A DNA stretch of 64,000 nucleotides from Asaia lannensis NBRC 102526 (GTDB lineage: Bacteria; Pseudomonadota; Alphaproteobacteria; Acetobacterales; Acetobacteraceae), in contig NZ_JAMXQU010000006.1 of the NCBI RefSeq assembly GCF_024054035.1, positions 1 to 64,000 on the forward strand, read 5' to 3'. Of this stretch, positions 1 through 8,810 are shown one piece after another. Numbering within the stretch: the stretch's first letter is position 1; the number at the start of each line of letters is the position of its first letter. The position numbers and the translations under genes are program-made. The notes beneath the pieces are model-generated. The model worked only from the letters and a program-made list of their open reading frames with translations, searched no databases and had not been told where the DNA came from.

Positions 1-26
1 CAAGGACGATCCTCCCGGCAACACAT

Positions 27-62
27 AAAAAGGGCGGTCCTATCCATGGATCGCCCTTTTTC
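27..62. terminator. Bidirectional intrinsic terminator
   Basis: A 9-bp stem (GGGCGGTCC at 32-40 with GGATCGCCC at 48-56, one G-T pair) encloses a 7-nt loop. It is preceded by five A and followed by a run of T, so it can act on both strands. It would close whatever is transcribed leftward from 381 and any gene entering from the left of the window. Confidence 0.75.
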
Positions 63-381
63 ATGCCAATACCCCCCAATCCCCCAGCCACTGGAACCCC
101 ATGAGCGCCCCGCTCCCGCAACGGGACATGCGGTGACTGAGTAATATCTGGCGCACTCTGCCAGGGCGAGACTCTCCCTCCTCCTGCGAAGCGCTGCGAT
201 AATCCAGCGCAACAGAGCTTTTGCAGCGATACGGCAGAATGCCCGATCCATCATTGCCGGCAATGGATTTCCAGATTTTCCCGGGTGTTGTCAGTGTTAC
301 CCAGAGGTCAACCGACGTCCCAGAGTCCACCTCGGACACGAAAAAACATGGCAATTTATCGTATACTGAACGATCGCGCAT
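61..381 (-). CDS. Weakly supported orphan ORF (106 aa), unknown function
   Basis: This open frame fills the space between the terminator at 27-62 and the glnA terminator at 431-463. It reads toward the first terminator, which is the right orientation for a small monocistronic gene. The start would be ATG at 381. The middle part (residues about 15-80) has a protein-like mix of polar and hydrophobic residues, while the C-terminus is Gly/Trp-rich. No signal peptide, domain or motif is recognisable, and no clear Shine-Dalgarno sequence precedes the ATG. The stretch could equally be non-coding or the remnant of a decayed gene. It is listed because it is the only plausible content of this 370-base interval. 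Confidence 0.22.
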   Translation of the reverse strand: MRDRSVYDKLPCFFVSEVDSGTSVDLWVTLTTPGKIWKSIAGNDGSGILPYRCKSSVALDYRSASQEEGESRPGRVRQILLSHRMSRCGSGALMGFQWLGDWGVLA

Positions 382-430
382 GATCGTCGCTCTGCGGCTC
401 GCACAAGGCTGGCGGTCCTGATACAGACAT

Positions 431-463
431 GAAAAAGCCCGGCACGACGGCCGGGCTTTTTTC
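431..463. terminator. Intrinsic terminator after glnA
   Basis: A 7-bp GC stem (GCCCGGC at 437-443, GCCGGGC at 450-456) is flanked by A5 on the left and T6 on the right. It lies 6 bases past the glnA stop codon, so it serves glnA on the minus strand and could also work on the plus strand. Confidence 0.85.
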
Positions 464-468
464 TCGGA

Positions 469-1956
469 TCAGACCGAGTAGTACATTTCGAACTCGGCCG
501 GATGCGGCGTGTGCTCGAACTTGTAGACTTCTTTCCACTTCAGCTCGATATAGCTCTCGATCTGGTCCTTGGTGAAGACATCGCCTTCGAGCAGGAACGC
601 ATAATCGGCTTCAAGGGCCTGAAGGGCTTCACGAAGCGAACCGCAGACCGTCGGGATCTGGGCCAGCTCTTCCTTCGGCAGTTCGTACAGATCCTTGTCC
701 ATGGCTTCGCCCGGATGGATCTTGTTACGGATGCCGTCCAGACCGGCCATCAGCATGGCGGCGAAGGCAAGATACGGGTTGGCGGTCGGATCGGGGAAAC
801 GAACCTCGATACGCTTTGCCTTCGGCCCGATCGAATACGGAATACGACACGAAGCCGAACGGTTGGCAGCCGAGTAAGCGAGCAGAACGGGGGCTTCGAA
901 GCCCGGGATCAGACGCTTGTAGGAATTGGTCGACGGGTTGGTGAAGGCGTTCAGCGCCTTGGCGTGCTTGATGATGCCGCCAATGTAGTACAGCGCATCT
1001 TCCGACAGGCCAGCATACTGGTCACCTGCGAAGAGCGGCTTGCCATCGCGCCAGATCGACTGATGCACATGCATGCCCGAGCCGTTATCGCCAGCGATGG
1101 GCTTCGGCATGAAGGTGGCCGTCTTGCCATAGGAATGGGCGACGTTGTGCACGCAGTACTTGTAGATCTGCATGAAGTCAGCCGACTGCACCAGCGTGGC
1201 AAACTTGGTGCCCAGCTCGTGCTGCGACTGCGCCACTTCATGGTGGTGCTTCTCGATCGGCAGGCCCATTTCGCCCATCGTCGAGAGCATTTCAGCGCGC
1301 AGATCGCCTTCGCTATCGACCGGAGCCACCGGGAAGTAACCGCCCTTGACCACCGGACGATGGCCCATATTGCCTTCCGGATAGTCCTTCATCGAGGCGT
1401 CGGGGCCTTCGATGCTGTCGAGCTGGTACGTGCCGTAGTTCGGGCCCGTGCCGAACTTGACGTTGTCGAAAATGAAGAACTCGGCTTCGGGACCGAAGAA
1501 CGCCGTATCGCCGAGACCGGTGGTCTTGAGATAGGCTTCAGCGGCCTTGGCAGTCGCACGCGGGTCACGGGCATAGTAGTTGCCGGTGCGGGGCTCGACG
1601 ATATCGCAGATCAGGATCAGCTGCGGCTTGGCCGAAAACGGGTCCATGACAGCCGTGGTCGGGTCGGGCAGAAGCACCATGTCGGATTCATTGATGGCCT
1701 TCCAGCCAGCGATCGACGAACCGTCGAACATGAAGCCTTCAACGAAGGTGTCTTCCTCAATGGTCGTGTGCCACTGCGTCGTGTGGTGCCACTTGCCCTT
1801 CGGATCGGTGAAGCGCAGGTCAACCAGCTCGACCGAGTGTTCCTGCATCAGCTCGAAAACGCGCTTTACAGCGGCGCTGTCCGGCTTGCCCGGCTTGGGC
1901 GCTGCAATCGTGGAGGACGCAGCCTTGGACGCCGCGGCTGGAGCTTTTTTCGCCAT
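469..1956 (-). CDS. glnA: Glutamine synthetase type I (GlnA)
   Basis: GlnA condenses glutamate and ammonia to glutamine with ATP in the cytoplasm and is the main ammonium-assimilating enzyme. The protein has the N-terminal beta-grasp domain (FDGSSIAGW near residues 78-86), the catalytic ATP-grasp-like domain with [10 protein letters not shown], and the C-terminal DLYELP region. Tyr424 in DLYELP matches the tyrosine that is adenylylated by GlnE in the GSI-beta subtype. At 495 aa it is about 25 residues longer than usual, because of an Ala/Lys/Pro-rich N-terminal extension before the normal start region. No internal Met would give a complete domain, so the ATG at 1956 is kept. Unlike most alphaproteobacteria there is no glnB directly upstream; the neighbour is a divergent aminotransferase gene. 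An intrinsic terminator follows immediately. Confidence 0.97.
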   Translation of the reverse strand: MAKKAPAAASKAASSTIAAPKPGKPDSAAVKRVFELMQEHSVELVDLRFTDPKGKWHHTTQWHTTIEEDTFVEGFMFDGSSIAGWKAINESDMVLLPDPTTAVMDPFSAKPQLILICDIVEPRTGNYYARDPRATAKAAEAYLKTTGLGDTAFFGPEAEFFIFDNVKFGTGPNYGTYQLDSIEGPDASMKDYPEGNMGHRPVVKGGYFPVAPVDSEGDLRAEMLSTMGEMGLPIEKHHHEVAQSQHELGTKFATLVQSADFMQIYKYCVHNVAHSYGKTATFMPKPIAGDNGSGMHVHQSIWRDGKPLFAGDQYAGLSEDALYYIGGIIKHAKALNAFTNPSTNSYKRLIPGFEAPVLLAYSAANRSASCRIPYSIGPKAKRIEVRFPDPTANPYLAFAAMLMAGLDGIRNKIHPGEAMDKDLYELPKEELAQIPTVCGSLREALQALEADYAFLLEGDVFTKDQIESYIELKWKEVYKFEHTPHPAEFEMYYSV

Positions 1957-2400
1957 TTGTCAACTACCTGTATCTGCCTCAAGGGGCCGCACTGATCGGC
2001 TGCAAAACGATTAGGACAGGATTCGCGAACTGTCGAGTATTCCAGAGGCTTTTTAGCGCTCTGCACGAACGAAAATCCCCCTCTTTTCCCCCTCGCCTCG
2101 CCCCCGTATCCTCTTTCGGAAGCAAAACGATGCATGACAGACCAACAGAAAATGCATATCGGAGCGTTTCGCTCCCCCATCGAAGTTTTTTTCTGCCCTG
2201 CACGCGACTGTGATCGGCAGGAACCACTCGACTCCCATTCTGGACCAGAACAGCCGTCTTCATGACTGGCGGTTGCTCAACCTGCTCCTGTCAGGGTCGC
2301 CTGCCTGACAGGCCGAAGCCTGTGAGGCGCATCTGCCTGCGGATTTTACTCCGCCGATTATGCCGGTATCATGGGTCCTTCCCTCCAGAGCAGGCCCGGC
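1957..2400. other. glnA / aminotransferase divergent intergenic region
   Basis: This 444-base region holds the 5' regions of glnA (leftward) and the aminotransferase gene (rightward). No convincing protein-coding frame is seen. It includes a C-rich, purine-poor stretch around 2078-2107 and a 9-bp hairpin at 2287-2312, described separately. I looked for a sigma-54 promoter (TGGCAC-N5-TTGC type) facing glnA and did not find a good match. Confidence 0.6.
2287..2312 (+). promoter_or_regulatory. Perfect 9-bp hairpin in the aminotransferase leader
   Basis: CCTGTCAGG (2287-2295) and CCTGACAGG (2304-2312) form a perfect 9-bp stem with an 8-nt loop, about 90 bases before the aminotransferase start. 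No T run follows, so it is unlikely to be a simple terminator. It could be a leader RNA structure or an operator with dyad symmetry. Confidence 0.45.
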
Positions 2401-3582
2401 ATGAAACATCCAAACGCCTTTCTCGGCTCCTTGCCGACGACGATTTTCACGACGATGTCCCAGCTTGCCATGGCGCATGGCGCCGTCAATCTGGGGCAGG
2501 GCTTTCCCGATACGGAAGGACCGTCATCTCTGATCGATGCCGCTGCCGAAGCCCTCAAAGACGGTCGAAACCAGTACGCGCCCCTGACCGGCCTGCCTGA
2601 GCTGCGTGAAGCCGTAGCGCGCGCGAACAGACGCGATTACGGTCTGGACGTCGATCCTGCGCAGGAGGTTATTGTCACGTCAGGGGCGACTGAGGCGCTG
2701 GCTGTCAGCCTGATGGCGCTTATCGAACCGGGCGATGAAGTGGTGCTGATCGAGCCGCTCTACGACACCTATCTGCCTGTGCTGCGTCTTCTGGGTGCAA
2801 TTCCACGCTGTGTCCGTGTCGAAGCCCCGGACTGGCATCTGCCTGAAGATGCCCTGCGCGCCGCCTTTTCGGCGAAGACGAAGCTGATCCTTCTCAACTC
2901 ACCCATGAACCCGAGCGGGAAGGTTTTCACCACGCAGGAGCTCGATCTCATTGCCTCACTGGTTCAGGCATATGATTGTTACGCCCTGTGCGACGAAGTC
3001 TATGAACATCTGACCTTCGGTGTGAAACACGTGCCGCTGATGACCCGCCCCGGTATGCGCGAGCGCACGATCAGGATCGGCAGCGCAGGCAAAAGCTTCT
3101 CGGTCACCGGATGGAAAATAGGCTATATCACCGCCTGTCCGGCGCTGACTGCCGTTATTGCCAAGGCGCATCAGATCATCGCGTTTTCAAGCGCACCCAA
3201 CCTGCAACGTGCCGTCGCCAAGGGGCTGGATCTGGGTGAAAGCTTCTTCCGCGATCTGTCGGACAGCCTGCGTGCAAGGCGCGATCTGTTTGCCGCAGGA
3301 TTGCACCGTCTCGGCTTTCCGACGCTACCCGCCGATGGCAGCTATTTCGTGGTGGCCGATATAAGCGCGCATGCAGAAGGACGCGACGATGTGACCTTCT
3401 GCCACGATCTGGTGACTCAGGCCGGCGTAGCCGCCATTCCGGTCTCGGCCTTTTACGATCCGGCCGGGCCGACACCGCCACGTCACCTGATACGCTTTGC
3501 TTTCTGCAAGACAGAGGCCGTTCTGAACGAGGCACTGGATCGCCTCGCACGCCATTACGGACCGCAGACAGAACAGGCCTGA
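2401..3582 (+). CDS. PLP-dependent aminotransferase, class I/II (YbdL-like)
   Basis: This is a fold-type I PLP aminotransferase of about 393 aa. It resembles E. coli YbdL (methionine and aromatic amino acids with 2-oxo acid acceptors) through its N-terminus (LPTTIFTTMSQLA, then LGQGFPD), NQYAPLTG, NSPMNPSGK and CDEVYEHL. The PLP Schiff-base lysine is Lys231 in SAGKSFSVTGWK. An ATG at 2371 is also in frame, but homologous sequence begins just after the ATG at 2401, so that start is preferred. The enzyme probably acts late in methionine salvage or in glutamine/2-oxo acid transamination, and its location opposite glnA fits a nitrogen theme, though this is inference. Exact substrates cannot be read from the sequence. 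Confidence 0.9.
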   Translation: MKHPNAFLGSLPTTIFTTMSQLAMAHGAVNLGQGFPDTEGPSSLIDAAAEALKDGRNQYAPLTGLPELREAVARANRRDYGLDVDPAQEVIVTSGATEALAVSLMALIEPGDEVVLIEPLYDTYLPVLRLLGAIPRCVRVEAPDWHLPEDALRAAFSAKTKLILLNSPMNPSGKVFTTQELDLIASLVQAYDCYALCDEVYEHLTFGVKHVPLMTRPGMRERTIRIGSAGKSFSVTGWKIGYITACPALTAVIAKAHQIIAFSSAPNLQRAVAKGLDLGESFFRDLSDSLRARRDLFAAGLHRLGFPTLPADGSYFVVADISAHAEGRDDVTFCHDLVTQAGVAAIPVSAFYDPAGPTPPRHLIRFAFCKTEAVLNEALDRLARHYGPQTEQA

Positions 3583-3643
3583 GGAAAGAGACAAAGGCCC
3601 GCTTCGTCAGGTATCTGGCCGCCATGAGTCAGGTCGACAGGCA

Positions 3644-5914
3644 TCAGGCCGGTTGAAACGCTGTCATCTTGCCGGTCGGCACACGCTGATCGAGAGGAGA
3701 GACCTGCGCGTCCGGTCGCTTGTCCTGCGGAAGCGCCGTATGGCCGATTGCAGCATTCTGGCCCGATGGATGCTCCTGACTACCGGTCTCGACATCGCCT
3801 GCCGGTTTGGGCGGTGGCATGACCGGATCGTTCTCCTGGGGGCCGACGGCGCTATACGGATCGCTGGGCGGCAGAACATCGATCGGCGGCTGGCTGGCAT
3901 GGGGATTACGCTCAAGAATGCGATCGGTATCGGCAGGATAACGACGCATCAGACCAAGTAACGTGCCATTGGTCCATCCGAACCCGATCTGCATCGGATA
4001 TTCGCCACCGCCCTTGCCGCCGGTCGCGCTGATGGTCGGTGACTCGACATCGTATTTCTCAAGCAGCACGCCCGATTTTTCATACGTCCCGATCACGCGG
4101 GCCATCCAGCGTCTGGCAATCGTCTCGGCCAGATCGGTCGCACCGTAATTATTGAGTCCCTTGATGGCCATCCATTCCTCGGGGGCCCAGCCATTGGGCG
4201 CATCCCATTGCTGCCCGCTTTCATGATCCGTTGCCATGATACCGCCTGCGCGCAGCAGACGCGCCTTGATGGTATCGGCAACGGAAAGGGCCTGGTCCTG
4301 AGAAGCGATACGCAGAAAGAGCGGCATGGCCGTGGCAGCCGAGAGCACATCTGTCGACTGTCCCTTGCGCCAGTCGTAATCGTAGAATGCCTGACGATCG
4401 TCATTCCAGAACACGCGGCGCACAACGGCAATCCGTTCATCAGCGCGCTGGCCATAAAGACGCGAGAGCTTTCTCTGCCCTGTCAGGGCGTAGGCATGTT
4501 CAAGCGTCTGCTCCAGGTGGACCATCAGGCAATTGACCTCGATCGGTGCGAGATCGGTCGTATGAATGGTCGATAGCGTGTGGCCATCGGCCAGCCAGCG
4601 CGAAGAGAAATCCCACCCCGTTTCCGATCCGGCACGCAGATCGCGATAGACATCCGAAGGCGGCCGGGATGGCGCACGCCCCGCCGTGGCGACATCTTCA
4701 GGATAGCTCTCGTCGCGCGGCGTATCGAGATCGTCCCAGTGACGCAAAAGCAGGGTGCCGTCATTGAGGCGAACGACATGACGATAGGCCTGACCCGGTT
4801 TGAGCGTTCCGGCGCCATCCATCCAGTAATCATATTCTTTCTGCAGCTGAGGCAGGAAGGTTCGATAGGCGCTCTGCCCGTCATGCTGTGCCAGAAGATC
4901 GACCATGAGCGAGAAAAAGGGCGGTTCCGAACGGCTCAGATAATAGGTGCGCGTACCATTGGGGATGTGGCCGTAGCGGTCGATCAGCGAGGCCATGTCC
5001 CTGATCATGCCACGCAGCAGATCCCACTGGCCGGACTCATAAAGCCCGATCATGGTGAAATAGGTGTCCCAGTAATACAGCTCCGAAAAGCGGCCGCCCG
5101 GCACGACATAGGCATAAGGCAGCGGCAGAAGCGAGGAATAAGGGATTGGCTTGTCGGGCTGGCGCGTCAGAACACCCCACATGCCCTGGATGTAGTCGTA
5201 GATGTTTTCATCGGCCTTGCGCCTGTACGAGACATCACGCCGTATCGGGAGCGTAAAATGCTGCTGGTAAAATGCCTTGAGGTCGAAATCGGGGTGGTGA
5301 CGCTGGGCCTCCCAGTCGGCAAGCAGGGCTGCGGGGGCTTCATCGGGGCGTGAATCTGCAATCGTTTTGAAATCCGGCGCCAGATGCGCGCCGCCGATCG
5401 CCGCGAACAGTCCACCGAGAGCGATGGAGGGCGAACGCAGATCCTGCGGTACGGAAGCGACATGAAGCGATTGCGCGGCCTCGCTGGCAACGGTTTCCCG
5501 CGGGCCTGTAGCGGGGCTTGGCGCTGCACGCGCGGGCGACGAAACAGCCGGAGCAGGGTCGCCGGATGATGGCGTGGCGGGGGCGGAATCTGTGGATGCC
5601 TGCGCTACCTTGTCATCGGCCCTGATCACCGGGGTGCCCTCATGCGTGGCCGACCCCGACGTCCCACCCTGTCCCGTCACACCCTGTCCCGTCGCGCCCT
5701 GTACCGGTGCGCCCGCTGCCGTCGCCTTCCTCTCCGACACTGCTTTTGCCGCTTCTGCACGGGGGTCAGAAACGCTGCCCCCTTCCTGCTGCGGAGCTGC
5801 CTCTGCGTTCTGACCTGCTGCCCAGGCGGAAGCGGTCGCACTCGACAGGGTCAATACGAGGAGCGATGACCCCAGAAGAAGAAAATCGGGAAGGGAAAGG
5901 CGGTTTCTCGTCAT
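3644..5914 (-). CDS. treA: Periplasmic alpha,alpha-trehalase (GH37)
   Basis: TreA hydrolyses trehalose to two glucose molecules in the periplasm. Both GH37 signatures are present: PGGRFSELYYWDTY (about residues 272-285) and QWDAPNGWAPEEW (about 569-581). By analogy with E. coli Tre37A the catalytic acid is Asp435 in GWDFSSRW and the base Glu619 in LLEKYDVE. The start is set at the ATG at 5914, which has GGAG six bases upstream and gives a clean signal peptide (charged n-region, Leu-rich core, ASAWAAG cleavage region). The protein is about 756 aa against 565 for E. coli TreA: a low-complexity Ala/Gly/Pro/Thr-rich segment of about 140 residues with GQG repeats follows the signal peptide, and a Pro-rich tail of about 90 residues follows the catalytic domain. 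An MFS gene is divergent, with a perfect dyad between them. Confidence 0.93.
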   Translation of the reverse strand: MTRNRLSLPDFLLLGSSLLVLTLSSATASAWAAGQNAEAAPQQEGGSVSDPRAEAAKAVSERKATAAGAPVQGATGQGVTGQGGTSGSATHEGTPVIRADDKVAQASTDSAPATPSSGDPAPAVSSPARAAPSPATGPRETVASEAAQSLHVASVPQDLRSPSIALGGLFAAIGGAHLAPDFKTIADSRPDEAPAALLADWEAQRHHPDFDLKAFYQQHFTLPIRRDVSYRRKADENIYDYIQGMWGVLTRQPDKPIPYSSLLPLPYAYVVPGGRFSELYYWDTYFTMIGLYESGQWDLLRGMIRDMASLIDRYGHIPNGTRTYYLSRSEPPFFSLMVDLLAQHDGQSAYRTFLPQLQKEYDYWMDGAGTLKPGQAYRHVVRLNDGTLLLRHWDDLDTPRDESYPEDVATAGRAPSRPPSDVYRDLRAGSETGWDFSSRWLADGHTLSTIHTTDLAPIEVNCLMVHLEQTLEHAYALTGQRKLSRLYGQRADERIAVVRRVFWNDDRQAFYDYDWRKGQSTDVLSAATAMPLFLRIASQDQALSVADTIKARLLRAGGIMATDHESGQQWDAPNGWAPEEWMAIKGLNNYGATDLAETIARRWMARVIGTYEKSGVLLEKYDVESPTISATGGKGGGEYPMQIGFGWTNGTLLGLMRRYPADTDRILERNPHASQPPIDVLPPSDPYSAVGPQENDPVMPPPKPAGDVETGSQEHPSGQNAAIGHTALPQDKRPDAQVSPLDQRVPTGKMTAFQPA

Positions 5915-5987
5915 GCGGTCTCCATCGGTTCCGGGCCATAATCGCCTGGCCTGCCTCTCTCTTTTCACGAGGTTGAGGCGGCAATCT

Positions 5988-6001
5988 GTCACAGATGTGA
6001 C
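5988..6001. promoter_or_regulatory. Candidate operator between treA and MFS gene
   Basis: GTCACA-GA-TGTGAC is a perfect 6-2-6 palindrome lying between the divergent starts of treA (5914) and the MFS transporter (6074). The position suits a regulator controlling both genes. The regulator is not identified in the window. Confidence 0.5.
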
Positions 6002-6073
6002 TCGAGCCCGGTGCCGTTTTGTGGCGCTCTGCCCTTCCCGGCGCCTCAGGCGTCAGAAAAGGGGGAATGCCGG

Positions 6074-7201
6074 ATGAACAGGACAACACAGCTTGGGTTG
6101 CAAAACAGCACAAGAAGCGTCTTCTTTCTTGTCGGGGCCGTATCGGCCTTGTGGTCGTGTCTCGTCCCGGTGGTAAAGCATCATGCCGGGCTCGATGACG
6201 GTGGGCTCGGACTGCTGATTCTGTGTCTTGGCACCGGATCGGTCATCGGCATGCCTCTGGCCGGACACTGGGTAGGGCGCTGGGGCTGTCGCATTGTCGC
6301 CACGGGGGGCATTTCGCTGGCTGGCATTGTGCTGCTACCGCTGGCTCTGGCCCATGATATTCCCCTTCTTGCTGCCTCTGTTTTCGGCCTGGGCATGGGG
6401 CTTGGGGCCATCGAGACGGCAATGAACATCCAGTCGGTCGAGGTCGAAAAACGTAGCCAGCGCCCGATGCTCTCCGGGTTTCATGCGTTTTTCAGCATCG
6501 GCGGCGCCATCGGGGCGGCAGGCCCCCAGCTTATGGCTGTCCTGCACGCGCAGCCCTGGCATAGCGTCGTGATCGGGCAGATCTGTCTTGCCGGGCTTTT
6601 CTGCTTCGCCTGGCGGGGATTGCTCAACGAACCCGAACCCGGCGGCGAGGCAGGCTTTGCCCTGCCGCGCGGTATCGTCTGGCTGTTGGGACTTCTGACC
6701 GGTCTTGCCTTTCTGGCCGAAGGCGCCGTGCTCGACTGGAGCGGGGTCTATCTGGCGGGCGAACGCAGCGGTTTCGGGATCACGCCGGGATGGGGCTACG
6801 CCATTTTTGCCGCGGCCATGACGCTGGGACGCCTGACAGGCGATCGTATCGTGGCGCTATGCGGTCGTGCGCCCGTTATGGCCGGTGGGGCACTCTGTGC
6901 CAGTCTGGGGTTCGTTCTGGTCGTAATCGGGCCTGGACCGGTGAGCCTTCTGGGTGGTTTTGCCCTGATCGGTCTGGGCTGCGCCAATATCGTGCCTGTG
7001 CTCTACGCCCTGACAGGAACGCAGACGGTCATGAGAATCAATGCGGCTGTCGCAGCCATCTCGACGATGGGCTATGCGGGCATTCTGGCCGGCCCGGCGC
7101 TGATCGGGGCCATAGCCCATTTCAGTAGCCTGACGACCGGCTTTGCCCTTCTGGCGCTCATGATGGTGTTCATTGCCTTCAACGCCCGTCTGGCAAGGTA
7201 G
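6074..7201 (+). CDS. MFS transporter, 12-TM type
   Basis: This 375-aa integral membrane protein has about 12 hydrophobic helices and the short N- and C-termini of small major facilitator proteins. A loop after TM2-TM3 (GHWVGRWGCR) corresponds to the MFS motif A region. The overall plan resembles the YbjJ-like subgroup, whose substrates are poorly known. The ATG at 6074 is chosen over an upstream in-frame ATG because GGGGGA lies about 8 bases before it. It is divergent from treA across a shared regulatory region, so sugar or sugar-derivative transport is possible but is only inference. Its stop precedes tldD by about 127 bases. Confidence 0.85.
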   Translation: MNRTTQLGLQNSTRSVFFLVGAVSALWSCLVPVVKHHAGLDDGGLGLLILCLGTGSVIGMPLAGHWVGRWGCRIVATGGISLAGIVLLPLALAHDIPLLAASVFGLGMGLGAIETAMNIQSVEVEKRSQRPMLSGFHAFFSIGGAIGAAGPQLMAVLHAQPWHSVVIGQICLAGLFCFAWRGLLNEPEPGGEAGFALPRGIVWLLGLLTGLAFLAEGAVLDWSGVYLAGERSGFGITPGWGYAIFAAAMTLGRLTGDRIVALCGRAPVMAGGALCASLGFVLVVIGPGPVSLLGGFALIGLGCANIVPVLYALTGTQTVMRINAAVAAISTMGYAGILAGPALIGAIAHFSSLTTGFALLALMMVFIAFNARLAR

Positions 7202-7328
7202 CGGTCGTTACCGGTCTCGCGGTGACGCAGCGTCATCCGTCTTTTTGCATGGCATGACGCGGTTTCCTCTCGCATTCGTTCACCGGAAACGCCATGTGTC
7301 TGGGTTCATGAAGGAGCTTTTCGTACCC

Positions 7329-8792
7329 ATGACATCCTATGCCGAGACTGCGCCCCTCTCTGCCCTGGCGGTCACGGACCGTCTGTTTTTCGAACGCGCA
7401 CACAGCACGCTGACACGCGACGAGGCGGAAAAGATCGTTACCCGCTCTCTGGAAGGGATCGAGGATGGCGAACTCTTCCTCGAATATCGCGAAAGCGAGT
7501 CCATCGTGCTCGATGACGGGGTCATACGCTCTGCCAGTTTCGATACCTCGTCGGGCTTCGGCCTGCGCTCGGTCATCGGTCCGGAAACCGGCTTTGCCCA
7601 TTCCGACGAGATCAGCAAAAGCGCGCTCGAACGCGCGGCCGGGGCGGTCTCCGTCGTGCGTCAGGGACGAAGCGGCGTGCTGGCGGCATCGCCTCATGCC
7701 ACCAATCGTCAGCTCTACACGCCCGAAAGCCCACTGGGCGATACGGAATTCGCCGCACGCGCCGCCGTACTGGGCGAGATCGATGCCTATGCGCGCGGTC
7801 TCGGCCCGGAGGTCGTACAGGTCTCTGCCAGTATCGCGACCGAATGGCAGGCTGTGCAGATCATGCGCGATTCGGGGTTTCGCACGGCCGATCTGCGCCC
7901 GCTTGTCCGGCTGAATGTCTCGGTGGTGCTCGAACGCGATGGCCGTCGCGAGAGCGGTAGCCGGGGCATGGGCGGCCGCTACAGCCTGTCGCGCCTTCTG
8001 GGGCGCGAAACATGGCAAAGCGCCGTGGATGAAGCGGTCCGCCGGGCAAAAGTGAGTCTTGAGGCAGGCCCCGCCCCAGCAGGCGAGATGGACGTCGTGC
8101 TCGGTCCGGGCTGGCCGGGCATTCTGCTGCATGAAGCCGTGGGCCATGGGCTGGAAGGCGATTTCAACCGCAAGGGCACATCGAGCTTCAGCGATATGGT
8201 GGGCAAGCGTGTGGCGGCTCCCGGTGTTACCGTGGTCGATGACGGTACGCTGGAAGAGGGCCGAGGCTCTCTGACGATCGATGACGAAGGCACGCCATCG
8301 GGCCGCACCGTCATGATCGAAGACGGCATATTGCGCGGCTTCATTCAGGACAGGCTGAATGCGCGTCTGATGGGCGTTGCTCCCACGGGCAATGGCCGTC
8401 GACAGTCCTATGCGCATGTGCCGCTACCGCGCATGACCAACACGCTCATGCTGGGTGGCGATGCCACGACAGAAGACATGATACGCTCGACGAAACGCGG
8501 CCTTTATGCCGTCGATTTCGGTGGCGGCCAGGTCGATATCACCTCGGGCAAATTCGTGTTTGCCATGTCGGAGGCCTATCTGATCGAGGATGGCAAGGTC
8601 ACGCGGCCGGTCAAGGGCGCCACACTGATCGGTAATGGCTTCGATGCCATGAACAAGATCTCGATGATCGGTCAGGATGTCGAACTCGACCCCGGTATCG
8701 GCACCTGCGGCAAGGCCGGTCAGGGTGTGCCTGTGGGCGTGGGACAGCCGACGCTCAAGCTCGCCGGTCTGACCGTGGGCGGCACGGCCTGA
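7329..8792 (+). CDS. tldD: Metalloprotease TldD
   Basis: TldD forms a heterodimer with PmbA/TldE that degrades unfolded peptides and processes modified peptides such as microcins. The zinc motif HEAVGH (HExxxH, residues 268-273) followed by GLEGDFNRKG is diagnostic for TldD rather than TldE. The C-terminal glycine-rich region (GNGRRQSYAHVPLPRM, GGGQVDI) is also typical. The start at ATG 7329 gives 487 aa, close to the 481 of E. coli TldD; AAGGAG lies 13 bases upstream. An in-frame ATG at 7308 is the alternative. The partner pmbA is not in this window. A link to the PQQ cluster is possible only in the loose sense that TldD/TldE-like proteases trim peptides; no gene proximity supports it. Confidence 0.95.
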   Translation: MTSYAETAPLSALAVTDRLFFERAHSTLTRDEAEKIVTRSLEGIEDGELFLEYRESESIVLDDGVIRSASFDTSSGFGLRSVIGPETGFAHSDEISKSALERAAGAVSVVRQGRSGVLAASPHATNRQLYTPESPLGDTEFAARAAVLGEIDAYARGLGPEVVQVSASIATEWQAVQIMRDSGFRTADLRPLVRLNVSVVLERDGRRESGSRGMGGRYSLSRLLGRETWQSAVDEAVRRAKVSLEAGPAPAGEMDVVLGPGWPGILLHEAVGHGLEGDFNRKGTSSFSDMVGKRVAAPGVTVVDDGTLEEGRGSLTIDDEGTPSGRTVMIEDGILRGFIQDRLNARLMGVAPTGNGRRQSYAHVPLPRMTNTLMLGGDATTEDMIRSTKRGLYAVDFGGGQVDITSGKFVFAMSEAYLIEDGKVTRPVKGATLIGNGFDAMNKISMIGQDVELDPGIGTCGKAGQGVPVGVGQPTLKLAGLTVGGTA

Positions 8793-8810
8793 AGCAGCCG
8801 TGAGAGAGGG

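Noticed and set aside
502-1995. Plus-strand open frame of about 497 codons opposite glnA
   Set aside because: Reverse-complement shadow of a well-conserved gene; no recognisable protein.
1957-2260. Sigma-54/NtrC-type promoter for glnA
   Set aside because: No close match to TGGCAC-N5-TTGC on the minus strand. The TGCAAAACGATTA and AGCAAAACGATGCA words are only superficially similar.
5600-5760. Tandem repeats inside treA as a possible CRISPR or VNTR locus
   Set aside because: The GTCCCGTC-like repeats are in frame and encode the GQG-rich low-complexity linker of the trehalase; spacing is too short and irregular for CRISPR.
7173-7328. Longer N-terminus for TldD
   Set aside because: An in-frame ATG at 7173 lies inside the end of the MFS gene and adds non-conserved residues; the family's N-terminus starts near 7329.
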